Origin: Bacteroidia bacterium
Lineage (GTDB): Bacteria; Bacteroidota; Bacteroidia; JAESSM01; NORP286
Direction of reading: 5' to 3'
Length of the DNA stretch: 8,696 nucleotides
Assembly (NCBI GenBank): GCA_016764115.1
Contig: JAESSM010000017.1
Coordinates: 1 to 8,696, forward strand
Shown: piece after piece, positions 1 through 6,361 of the stretch
Layout of the letters: every line of letters begins with the position of its first letter
Position numbering within the stretch: position 1 is the stretch's first letter
Position numbers and translations under genes: made by a program
The notes under the pieces: model-generated
What the model saw: only the letters and a program-made list of their open reading frames with translations
Database searches by the model: none
What the model was told of the DNA's origin: nothing

Positions 1-136
1 ATACAAATGGTTTCCCATCTTCCCTGGTAGAAATGCTTTTCTCAAACACCTCATTTTGCTTCCAAAAAGCCAATACCTCTTCGGCTATTTTCGGTAGATC
101 TAATTGTTTATACTCTTTGTAATTCTTGGTGCTCAT
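1..136 (-). CDS. ileS: Isoleucyl-tRNA synthetase, N-terminal 45 codons (partial, runs off the left edge)
   Basis: The gene starts at the ATG read from 136 down to 134 and leaves the window after 45 codons. The visible protein begins MSTKNYKEYKQLDLPKIAEE, continues with a VLAFWKQNEVFEKS segment and ends with TREDGKPFV. This is the usual opening of Bacteroidota class I isoleucyl-tRNA synthetases, where an LDLPKI.EE.L.FW....FEKS stretch precedes the FYEGPPSANG and HIGH motifs; those would lie just outside the window. The enzyme charges tRNA-Ile with isoleucine in the cytoplasm and is essential. The start lies 9 bp after the stop codon of the upstream transporter on the same strand, with no -7 promoter box seen in the 160 bp before it, so the two are probably co-transcribed. 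There is no clear Shine-Dalgarno sequence; a hairpin-forming palindrome lies immediately upstream. The identification rests on recognition of a short N-terminus; the catalytic motifs are not visible. Confidence 0.88.
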   Translation of the reverse strand, partial: MSTKNYKEYKQLDLPKIAEEVLAFWKQNEVFEKSISTREDGKPFV

Positions 137-145
137 AACATGAAC

Positions 146-165
146 TTAAACCTGATCAGGTTTAA
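146..165. repeat. Perfect 20-bp palindrome spanning the transporter stop codon, upstream of ileS
   Basis: The sequence TTAAACCTGATCAGGTTTAA equals its own reverse complement over all 20 bases. On the minus strand it encodes the last five residues of the transporter (KPDQV) plus its TAA stop, and ends 9 bases before the ileS ATG. In RNA it could form an 8-bp stem with a GAUC loop. It is not followed by a U-run in either direction, so it is not a classical intrinsic terminator. It may be an intercistronic RNA hairpin that affects processing or ileS translation, or a binding site for a dimeric regulator. The palindrome is seen directly; its function is unknown. Confidence 0.75.
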
Positions 166-2557
166 CCGTATTATCAATATGACTTTCTAAATCCAACGCA
201 TCTAATTCAATATCCTCTTCCTCATCATAAACTTCAATCAATGGCTCCTTTAAGGCATTGGTATATATGCTTCTTTCGAGTGTAAGCAACATTGAAGGCA
301 ATAGAACCAAATTGGCAAACATCGCAAACATCAACGTTAAGGAAACTAAAAGTCCTAATGCAACTGTACCTCCAAAATTAGAACCCATGAATATCGCAAA
401 CCCACAAAGCAATATTATCGAAGTATATAGCATACTCACTCCTGCTTCCTTAAGTGCTGCATTTACAGCTAAAGATATATTAAACTCGTTTGATCTCAGT
501 TCTTGTCTGTATTTAGCAAGATAGTGTATCGTATTATCAACGGAAATTCCAAATGCTACACTGAAAATCAAAACTGTTGATGGCTTTAGAGGAATATTAA
601 AAAACCCCATGACCCCGGCAGTAATTAATAGTGGGATAAAGTTAGGTATCATAGCTATGATTAACATTTTATAGGAAGAAAAAAGCATCGCCATCAACAT
701 GGAAATAAACAGTATGGCTAATAAAACACTTTGCTTGAGGTTTTTTATTAAATAAGAATTAGACCGTGAGAATATCAAGCTCGTACCAGTTAGTAAAACA
801 TTATATTTTTCAGGATCAAATATTTTTTTGATCTTTTTTGTAAGATCCTGTTTTATCTCGTCTATGCGAAGAGCACCTACATCTGCTATACGAACACTAA
901 TTCTTCCTTTTTGTTTATCATCATCTACAACAGCAAATGCCAAATCATTGTTAATTTTAGAATTTGCTATATAAGGCAGGATAAAGCCCTGCTCTCTTTT
1001 AGTTGGCAATTCATACTTTGAAACTTTTCCATTATAAAAAGCCTGTTTGGTAAATTTGGCAAAATCTCCTAATGACAATGACCGGGATAATTCCGGATAC
1101 CCTTGAAGAACAGCATTTAGTTCCTCCATTTTTTTAAGAGTGGTTAGTCTTGTTATTTTACCTTTTTTCTTAGCATCAATTAGTATTTCAAATGGCATTA
1201 CTCCGTCAAAATTGCTTTCAAAAAAAGCGAGGTCCTTATAAATAGGATCTGATTTTGGTATATCCTCTGTAAAATAACCTCCAGTTCTAATTTTTATGCA
1301 CCCTACAACCGATAGAACTATAAGCAATGAAGTAACTATATATATTGTCGGCCTTTTATTATTTACCCAATTGGAAAAAGCATTCAAAATATTAATTGTA
1401 ATCCTGTTTTCAAGATGTTTAGTTGCTCTTACAGATGGAGCAGGTAAATAACTAAATACAACAGGAATGAATATAATTGAAATAATATAAGTCATCATTA
1501 TATTCAATGCAGCAATATTCCCAAACTCTTTTAATAACGGACTGTCAGTAAAAGAGAAAACACCAAACCCGATTGCTGTAGTGAAATTGGTTAAGAAGGT
1601 TACCACGCCAATCTTCTGTACCATCCTAGACAGTGATTTGAATTTATCACCATGCTTCCTGTACTCATCATGATATTTGTTCAACAAGAAAATACAGTTC
1701 GGAATCCCAATTACTACAATTAGAGGAGGAATTAGTCCAGTCAGCAACGTCATATCATAGCCAAACAAAACCAGTGACCCAATTGACCAAACCACGCCAG
1801 CTATCACCACTATCAATGGAAATATTACTGCATAGAATGATCGAAAGAAAAGAAGTAGAATTACAGCAGTTACTGCAATAGCATAATAAATAAATTGTTT
1901 AAGCTCCTTCGCAATTTTTGTAGTATTATTGGTTCTTATTAAAGGAAGACCAGAATAATGTAATTTTATGTCTGCATACTCTCCAAATAAATTGGCTTTA
2001 TCCAGAATTTCTAAGACAAGTTTGTTTCTTGCCTCTGAATTAACCTTTTCCTTACTGATCTTAATTGCCATCAAGTTAGCCTTGGTTTCCTTATTAAATA
2101 TCAGCCCATCATAAAATGGAAGGTTAAATATCTTCTTAAGTTTCTTATCTAATTCCTGCTGAGTTGTTGGTTTTGATTCAAACAATGGGATAATATCAAA
2201 CTTCTTTGCTTCACGGTTCTTTTTTATATTGTAAATGCGGGTTAATGATAATACATCATCTACTCCTTCTAAAGATTTTACCTCTTCCGCTAGCTGATAC
2301 CACTTATTAAAATTCTTTAATTTGAAGAATTTATCATCTTTAAGGCCAATAAACATGGTGCTTCCATCTTCACCAAACTGCTCTTTAAAATCTAGATATC
2401 GTGAATATTCTGCATCATCTTCTGGTAAGATATTCAGAAATTGATAAGACTGTTTAACCTGACCGGACTTATAGGCCATAAAAGCTGTTGCTAACCCCAA
2501 TAAAGTGATCAAAACCAGCCTGTTACGCAGAATAAATGTTGCTATTTTTACCCACAT
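146..2557 (-). CDS. RND superfamily (MMPL-type) membrane transporter, 803 aa
   Basis: This is an inner-membrane transporter of the RND/MMPL superfamily, whose members move lipids or hydrophobic compounds using the proton gradient. The architecture is the expected duplication. Each half has one transmembrane helix (about 7-29 and 402-424), a large extracytoplasmic domain (about 30-220 and 425-605) and five more helices (about 222-371 and 608-757), 12 in all. The second half keeps an acidic residue in its fourth helix (D674 in GISVDNTIHYL), a likely proton-relay position. In the first half the matching segment reads GIPNCIFLLNKYH, with no acid. The protein ends in a very acidic cytoplasmic tail (about 776-803). 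The start is the ATG at 2557, directly before the first hydrophobic helix; a TATCTTTG -7 box ends 13 nt upstream, giving a very short leader. The gene is followed after 9 bp by ileS and diverges from a sensor kinase. The substrate cannot be told from sequence; related proteins are often labelled hopanoid- or lipid-export RND, but no hopanoid or other lipid-partner genes adjoin it. Confidence 0.88.
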   Translation of the reverse strand: MWVKIATFILRNRLVLITLLGLATAFMAYKSGQVKQSYQFLNILPEDDAEYSRYLDFKEQFGEDGSTMFIGLKDDKFFKLKNFNKWYQLAEEVKSLEGVDDVLSLTRIYNIKKNREAKKFDIIPLFESKPTTQQELDKKLKKIFNLPFYDGLIFNKETKANLMAIKISKEKVNSEARNKLVLEILDKANLFGEYADIKLHYSGLPLIRTNNTTKIAKELKQFIYYAIAVTAVILLLFFRSFYAVIFPLIVVIAGVVWSIGSLVLFGYDMTLLTGLIPPLIVVIGIPNCIFLLNKYHDEYRKHGDKFKSLSRMVQKIGVVTFLTNFTTAIGFGVFSFTDSPLLKEFGNIAALNIMMTYIISIIFIPVVFSYLPAPSVRATKHLENRITINILNAFSNWVNNKRPTIYIVTSLLIVLSVVGCIKIRTGGYFTEDIPKSDPIYKDLAFFESNFDGVMPFEILIDAKKKGKITRLTTLKKMEELNAVLQGYPELSRSLSLGDFAKFTKQAFYNGKVSKYELPTKREQGFILPYIANSKINNDLAFAVVDDDKQKGRISVRIADVGALRIDEIKQDLTKKIKKIFDPEKYNVLLTGTSLIFSRSNSYLIKNLKQSVLLAILFISMLMAMLFSSYKMLIIAMIPNFIPLLITAGVMGFFNIPLKPSTVLIFSVAFGISVDNTIHYLAKYRQELRSNEFNISLAVNAALKEAGVSMLYTSIILLCGFAIFMGSNFGGTVALGLLVSLTLMFAMFANLVLLPSMLLTLERSIYTNALKEPLIEVYDEEEDIELDALDLESHIDNTVKPDQV

Positions 2558-2570
2558 GATAAATGAGGTG

Positions 2571-2578
2571 CAAAGATA
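2571..2578 (-). promoter_or_regulatory. -7 promoter box for the RND transporter
   Basis: On the minus strand the sequence TATCTTTG matches the Bacteroidota primary-sigma -7 consensus TAnnTTTG. It lies 13 nt upstream of the transporter ATG, so the predicted leader is only about 6-9 nt. The nearest TTTG that could act as a -33 box is 26 nt away (2605-2608) rather than the usual 19-21, so the upstream half is weak or may need an activator. Confidence 0.55.
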
Positions 2579-2589
2579 CTAAAAATAGT

Positions 2590-2610
2590 GATTTGCTTTA
2601 CTCACAAATC
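2590..2610. repeat. Inverted repeat GATTTG-N9-CAAATC in the divergent intergenic region
   Basis: Two perfect 6-bp arms (2590-2595 and 2605-2610) are separated by 9 bases. The repeat lies just upstream of the transporter -7 box, where the -33 region would be, and about 50 bp upstream of the divergent kinase -7 box. Position and spacing would suit an operator for a dimeric regulator, but arms this short can arise by chance in AT-rich DNA. Confidence 0.25.
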
Positions 2611-2660
2611 CAATATGTTATGATGTAAGAAAATCGCTAAAAAAATACTGTTTTAAATAA

Positions 2661-2668
2661 TATGTTTG
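2661..2668 (+). promoter_or_regulatory. -7 promoter box for the sensor kinase/pseudopilin unit
   Basis: TATGTTTG matches the Bacteroidota TAnnTTTG -7 consensus and is the best match on the plus strand upstream of the kinase. Transcription would begin near 2674, giving a leader of about 45 nt to the ATG at 2719. No TTTG is present at the expected 19-nt spacing (2638-2641 reads TAAA), so this is half a promoter by sequence alone. Confidence 0.45.
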
Positions 2669-2718
2669 ATTACTTTTAACATGAAATCTCAATTGAAACT
2701 TACACATCAAATTGATCA

Positions 2719-4962
2719 ATGGACGATAAGGTGAGGATTCTCTTGATAGAAGAGAATGAAAGGGACCAAAAGTTAACTAAAGAGACATTTGCCAATCTTA
2801 AAGGAGATATATTCCAACTTTACTGCTGTTATACTCTGGATGAAGGTTTAAAGGCAGTTCCTGAAAACAATATCAATATTATTTTCCTTGGTACTACCCT
2901 TATTAACACCAATGGACTTACTCACCTTAAAAGGCTAGTAGAGGCCTTTCCAAAGATTCCAACGATATTATTACTAGACATAGAGGATGATGAATATGGA
3001 AAAAAAGCCATGCAGATTGGCGCGCAAGATTATGTTGCAAAATGGTCATTAAACAGAAGGCTTTTACACAGAATTATCATTCACGGTATCGAAAGACAAA
3101 CTTTTCAAACTGAGCTTGAGTCCTACCGTCAAATGAGGATTACCGAGATGGAAAAAAACTACATGAATCTTATCGAGAATAATATTGACGGAATGATGGT
3201 CGTGGACAAAAACAAAAATGTGGAATTCGTGAATTTAGCCGCAGTAAAAATGCTTGGTAGAAACAAAGATGAACTTTTGGGGAAACCATGTGAAGTACCC
3301 TTTCAACAAGACTCTACCAAAGATGTTATGATCAAATATCCTGATAAAAAAAATTCAATTTTAGAAACACAGACAATAACCACTAAATGGGCTAACAGAG
3401 AAGCAAACCTTTTGATTTTAAGAGATATTACTCAAAGAAAGAAATTTGAACAACACATTTCGTTTGAAAAGACCTTGTTGGAATACCAAAGTGAAGCGTC
3501 CATCGATGGAATTCTTTATGTTTCTGAAGAGGGAACTATTAACTCCTACAATAGTCGATTACTTAAAATGTGGGAGTTAAAACCGGAAGATATTAAAAAT
3601 AAATCCGGTAATGAAGTATTAATGCTTATTGCAACCAAGATCAGAAATGGCGATTTTCTAAAATCAAAAGTTACGTTTATTTGTGAGCATAAAGAAGAAA
3701 TAGCACATGGTGAGGTTTTATTGTTTAATGGTGGTATTTATGACGTTTACAGTGCCCCTGTAAAAAGTAATGAAGGAACCTATTATGGAAGGGTTTGGTC
3801 ATTTTATGATATCACCAAAAGAAGAAATACCGAAAACGCCTTAATGAAAAGTGAAGAACGATTCAGAACTATATTCGAAAATGTTCCAGTTGGATTATTC
3901 AGAACTACTCCGGAAGGAAAAATAATTATGGCTAACCCTGCTTTAGTAAATATGTTAGGATATAATTCGGTTGAAGAACTTGACAACATAGACCTTAATA
4001 AGGAAGGCTTCGCACCTGGATTTACCAGGCAAGACTTCAGAAAAATTTTGGAACAGGAGGGCGAAGTAATTGGCCTGGAATATAAATGGGAAGGACCCAA
4101 TAATAAAACCTTTCATGCAAAGGAAAACGCCAAGGTCATAAAGGATGAAAATGGCAATACTTTATATTACGAAGGGAGTATAGAAGATATCTCTGATAAA
4201 AAAATCGCTGAGGAAAAGCTAACTGAATATACTATAGAGCTTCAAAGAAGTAACCAAGAGCTACAGGATTTTGCAAGTATAACCTCCCATGACCTTAAAG
4301 AACCACTCCGAAAGATCACCACATTTTGTGATAGGCTCAAAGAATCTGACAATCAACTTGATGAGCAGGGCAAACTGTACTTAGACAGAATGTCCGAATC
4401 AGCAAAAAGACTGCAAAGATTAATTGAAGATATTCTGGAATATTCTCGCATTACTGCCGGGTCCAAGAAATTTCAGGAGGTAGACCTCCATGTAATTTTA
4501 AAAAATATATTATCAGATCTTGAATTAAAAATTGAACAGTCCAATGCTTCTATTCATGTTAATGAATTACCTACTATAAATGCGGAGCCAGCCCAAATGC
4601 ATCAACTATTTTTAAATATTATATCCAATTCACTAAAATTCTCACACAAGGACACGGCCCCAACCATTGTCATTAATTGTAGTAAACTGGAAAACAACAG
4701 TTATGTAATTTCGATTCAAGATAACGGTATTGGTTTCGAGGAAAAATACTTAGAAAAAATTTTCAAACCGTTTCAAAGATTGCATGCCCGAGCACACTAT
4801 GAGGGTAGTGGAATTGGATTGGCGATTTGCCAAAAAATAGTTATAAGACATAAAGGAACAATTACTGCCACAAGTAAGATCAGAGAAGGTTCCACATTTA
4901 ACATAACTCTGCCAGCAACTCAAACAGTCAGCACTTCAGCTACCAAAGAAGTAGTTGCATAA
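2719..4962 (+). CDS. Soluble hybrid sensor histidine kinase: degenerate receiver, three PAS domains, HisKA and HATPase_c (747 aa)
   Basis: This is a cytoplasmic two-component sensor kinase with no signal peptide or membrane helix. Domains in order: a receiver-like domain (about 4-125), PAS-1 (about 149-245), PAS-2 (about 255-370), PAS-3 with PAC (about 376-498), a short coiled linker, HisKA with H524 in SHDLKEPLRKI, and HATPase_c. The ATPase shows the N-box (N633 and N637), the G1 box DNGIGF at 668-673, the F-box IFKPF at 681-685 and the G2 box GSGIGLAI at 696-703. All catalytic motifs of the kinase are intact. The receiver keeps the early acidic pair (E11, E12) and the late lysine (K108), but the phospho-acceptor aspartate position is glycine (G58, in IIFLGTTL) and the switch Thr/Ser is also replaced (L86/D87). 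It is therefore probably a pseudo-receiver used for protein contact. No cofactor-binding residues were recognised in the PAS domains, so the signal is unknown. The cognate response regulator is not in the window. Two pseudopilin genes follow after 20 bp and may share its transcript. Confidence 0.92.
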   Translation: MDDKVRILLIEENERDQKLTKETFANLKGDIFQLYCCYTLDEGLKAVPENNINIIFLGTTLINTNGLTHLKRLVEAFPKIPTILLLDIEDDEYGKKAMQIGAQDYVAKWSLNRRLLHRIIIHGIERQTFQTELESYRQMRITEMEKNYMNLIENNIDGMMVVDKNKNVEFVNLAAVKMLGRNKDELLGKPCEVPFQQDSTKDVMIKYPDKKNSILETQTITTKWANREANLLILRDITQRKKFEQHISFEKTLLEYQSEASIDGILYVSEEGTINSYNSRLLKMWELKPEDIKNKSGNEVLMLIATKIRNGDFLKSKVTFICEHKEEIAHGEVLLFNGGIYDVYSAPVKSNEGTYYGRVWSFYDITKRRNTENALMKSEERFRTIFENVPVGLFRTTPEGKIIMANPALVNMLGYNSVEELDNIDLNKEGFAPGFTRQDFRKILEQEGEVIGLEYKWEGPNNKTFHAKENAKVIKDENGNTLYYEGSIEDISDKKIAEEKLTEYTIELQRSNQELQDFASITSHDLKEPLRKITTFCDRLKESDNQLDEQGKLYLDRMSESAKRLQRLIEDILEYSRITAGSKKFQEVDLHVILKNILSDLELKIEQSNASIHVNELPTINAEPAQMHQLFLNIISNSLKFSHKDTAPTIVINCSKLENNSYVISIQDNGIGFEEKYLEKIFKPFQRLHARAHYEGSGIGLAICQKIVIRHKGTITATSKIREGSTFNITLPATQTVSTSATKEVVA

Positions 4963-4982
4963 TACTATAGCTCCATTAAAAT

Positions 4983-5339
4983 TTGAACCTACATAATAAA
5001 ATAAAAGGTGCGACCATAATCGAGGTTGTTGTTGCCTCAATAATTACAACCCTAAGTATTGCTATGGGATTAATGATTTTTTTTCAGATCATGAAATCCA
5101 ATCAAATTAGCAAAAAAGTACAAGCGAAAATAGTTATTGCCAACCTCATAATTGATCAGAGGTTGAAAAACAATCACCAAGCTGCACAATTTGAGACTAA
5201 TAGCATTAGAGTAGTAAAAGATGTAACAGACCATCCAGAGTATAAAAGCTGTAAGATATTGCAATTGACAGCATTTGATGCATCTGAAAGAATATTGGTA
5301 ACACATAAAGAAATTGTACACTCCTATTCATTCAATTAA
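4983..5339 (+). CDS. Type IV pilin/type II secretion-like minor pseudopilin, GspI-like (118 aa, TTG start)
   Basis: The protein opens MNLHNKIKGATIIEVVVASI, a class III prepilin signal. A nine-residue basic leader ends in glycine (G9), cleavage would fall before A10, and the glutamate at mature position +5 (E14) is present. A hydrophobic helix of about 20 residues follows, then a short soluble domain. The C-terminal part (about 91-113, with LQLTAFDASERILVTHKEIV) resembles the end of GspI-type minor pseudopilins; that subtype call is tentative. After processing by a prepilin peptidase the protein would sit in the inner membrane and enter a short pseudopilus. The TTG start at 4983 is chosen because an in-frame stop lies at 4977-4979 and the next ATG falls inside the hydrophobic helix, which would destroy the leader. 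The gene begins 20 bp after the kinase stop, with no promoter box seen between, and overlaps the next pseudopilin gene by one base. Confidence 0.82.
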   Translation: MNLHNKIKGATIIEVVVASIITTLSIAMGLMIFFQIMKSNQISKKVQAKIVIANLIIDQRLKNNHQAAQFETNSIRVVKDVTDHPEYKSCKILQLTAFDASERILVTHKEIVHSYSFN

Positions 5340-5815
5340 TGAAGGGTAAATTAAGGGCATTCACTTTAATAGAGGTAATTATTGCTTTGGCTTTGGCAGG
5401 AATTGTTACAACAATCTCAGTAATGGGGTTTCAAATCATCAGTAAAAACTTTGAAAATTATAAGAAATCAAATGCAGATTATTTGGCAGTTGCAACGGTT
5501 CATCAAGTTATGAATCATGATCTTGAGCTTTCAAAATTAGTAAAAAAGACAGTATCAGGATTTATCTGCAATACTCAAATTCATTCAATTGAATATAAAT
5601 TTGAAGAGACATTTTTGATAAGAAATATAAATACTGTAAATGATACTATGGCATTTAACGTAGGTCGTTGCGAATTCCTCTACAATCATATGGAGCAAAA
5701 TATTACTGGGGAATTAATAGATGAGATAGAAATTAATATCAATCAGGATCAAAACAGTCTCCTGATTCATTTAGTGAAGTGGTATGCTGCCAATATAAAA
5801 CTAAATAACCTTTAG
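5339..5815 (+). CDS. Type IV pilin/type II secretion-like minor pseudopilin, GspJ-like (158 aa)
   Basis: The start is MKGKLRAFTLIEVIIALALA: a seven-residue basic leader, then the canonical FTLIE motif with the +5 glutamate at E12, and a hydrophobic helix to about residue 34. The residue before the cleavage site is alanine (A7) rather than the usual glycine, a variant I recall from Bacteroidota pseudopilins. The soluble part has an early helix (VHQVMNHDLELSKLV, about 54-68) like the corresponding region of GspJ-type proteins, and two cysteines (C77 and C111) that could form a disulfide after export. The ATG overlaps the TAA of the preceding pseudopilin gene (TAATG), which suggests translational coupling and production in fixed ratio. 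The pair probably forms part of a pseudopilus tip. No assembly ATPase, platform protein, secretin, major pseudopilin or prepilin peptidase lies in the window, so those parts must be supplied from elsewhere. The GspJ-like assignment is weaker than the prepilin assignment. Confidence 0.82.
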   Translation: MKGKLRAFTLIEVIIALALAGIVTTISVMGFQIISKNFENYKKSNADYLAVATVHQVMNHDLELSKLVKKTVSGFICNTQIHSIEYKFEETFLIRNINTVNDTMAFNVGRCEFLYNHMEQNITGELIDEIEININQDQNSLLIHLVKWYAANIKLNNL

Positions 5816-5887
5816 CTTTTGCTTGGTTCTGGTTCACTCTAAAGTGGCCTATAAAATACTGTGTTCGATTCCTATTACCTGATGAGT

Positions 5888-6262
5888 TTACCCAAGCATC
5901 CTCTTAATATTCCGGAACATCAACGTTTCAACATCCTTAACTATACCATCAGCTTCAATTATGTCTTTAAGATCAGCCATAATTTTGACTTTGGTCTCTT
6001 GGTCTGAGCAAAATTTATCGCTATAGTCCATAATGAACTCATTCATTTCAAAATCCGAATGTTGCTTATATTCCTTCATGACATCCATAATTATCGTGCT
6101 ATAGTTTCTATCAAGTGCCTCTTCTCTATCGTCAAACTTGCTGTGCAACGCTTCCAATTCATCATCTGACAAATTATAGTCAGCATTAGCAACACTCAAG
6201 TACAAATATATCATATAATGGTCTGGTGTCCAGCTTGAATCTATAAGTTCTTTGTTGATCAT
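5888..6262 (-). CDS. Small TerB-like acidic helical protein (124 aa)
   Basis: This is a short, acidic, mostly helical cytoplasmic protein with no signal peptide or membrane helix. Two similar acidic segments lie near its ends: ANADYNLSDDELEAL (about 25-39) and IIEADGIVKDVETLM (about 101-115). Both follow the A.aDg.is..E pattern of the TerB/DjlA-N-type fold, in which two such motifs bind metal or pack as a pseudo-symmetric pair. TerB proteins are linked to tellurite resistance and stress responses, but many stand-alone homologues have no known role, and no other ter gene is present here. The start is the ATG at 6262, preceded by a consensus promoter at 6298-6328 that gives a leader of about 28 nt, so the gene is probably expressed on its own. 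It converges with the pseudopilin genes, with 72 bp between the stop codons. The fold assignment is from motif recognition only. Confidence 0.7.
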   Translation of the reverse strand: MINKELIDSSWTPDHYMIYLYLSVANADYNLSDDELEALHSKFDDREEALDRNYSTIIMDVMKEYKQHSDFEMNEFIMDYSDKFCSDQETKVKIMADLKDIIEADGIVKDVETLMFRNIKRMLG

Positions 6263-6297
6263 AAAATATAATTTTAGTTAACAGATAGTGACTAACA

Positions 6298-6328
6298 CAA
6301 ATATAAAATTTACTTTTTCAATATCAAA
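6298..6328 (-). promoter_or_regulatory. Full-consensus Bacteroidota promoter for the TerB-like gene
   Basis: On the minus strand, TTTG (6325-6328) is followed after exactly 19 nt by TATATTTG (6298-6305). This matches the TTTG-N19-TAnnTTTG consensus for the primary sigma factor of Bacteroidota at every defined base. Predicted transcription starts near 6291, about 28 nt before the ATG at 6262. It lies in the 99-bp gap after the desaturase stop codon, so the small gene has its own promoter whether or not there is read-through. Confidence 0.75.
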
Positions 6329-6361
6329 TTTTACCATTAGATATTCTTCTAGTAATCTTCT

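Noticed and set aside
258..524. Plus-strand open frame of 88 codons inside the transporter gene, and similar antisense frames at 3804-4100, 5070-5321, 7629-7823 and 8141-8425.
   Set aside because: All lie within well-supported genes on the other strand or in another frame, have no recognisable domain, and have no convincing start signals.
2612..2666. Direct repeat AATATGTT (2612-2619 and 2659-2666) upstream of the kinase.
   Set aside because: Only eight AT-rich bases repeat once, and the second copy overlaps the -7 box; chance is the simplest explanation.
2711..2720. TGATCA at or next to several start regions (kinase at 2713, TerB-like gene at 6258, CsgG-like gene at 8682, palindrome before ileS).
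   Set aside because: About eight copies occur in the window against roughly three expected from base composition, and several lie inside genes; the flanks differ, so no shared operator can be argued.
2681..2734. Small upstream ORF of 17 codons (ATG at 2681, TGA at 2732) overlapping the start of the kinase gene.
   Set aside because: It has no ribosome-binding sequence or regulatory codon pattern, and an ORF this short is expected by chance in AT-rich DNA.
5831..5850. Possible bidirectional terminator between the convergent pseudopilin and TerB-like genes.
   Set aside because: The hairpin has only a 4-bp perfect stem (CACT/AGTG) with wobble and mismatched extension, and no T-run follows on either strand.
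5863..5872. GTTCGATTCC, resembling a tRNA T-loop, with CTCTAAA about 25 bases before it resembling an anticodon loop.
   Set aside because: The flanking bases do not pair into a T-stem, an anticodon stem or an acceptor stem, so there is no tRNA cloverleaf. The match is probably chance.
6330..6361. Possible terminator after the desaturase stop codon.
   Set aside because: Only imperfect short complementarity is present and there is no T-run on the minus strand; no terminator can be supported.
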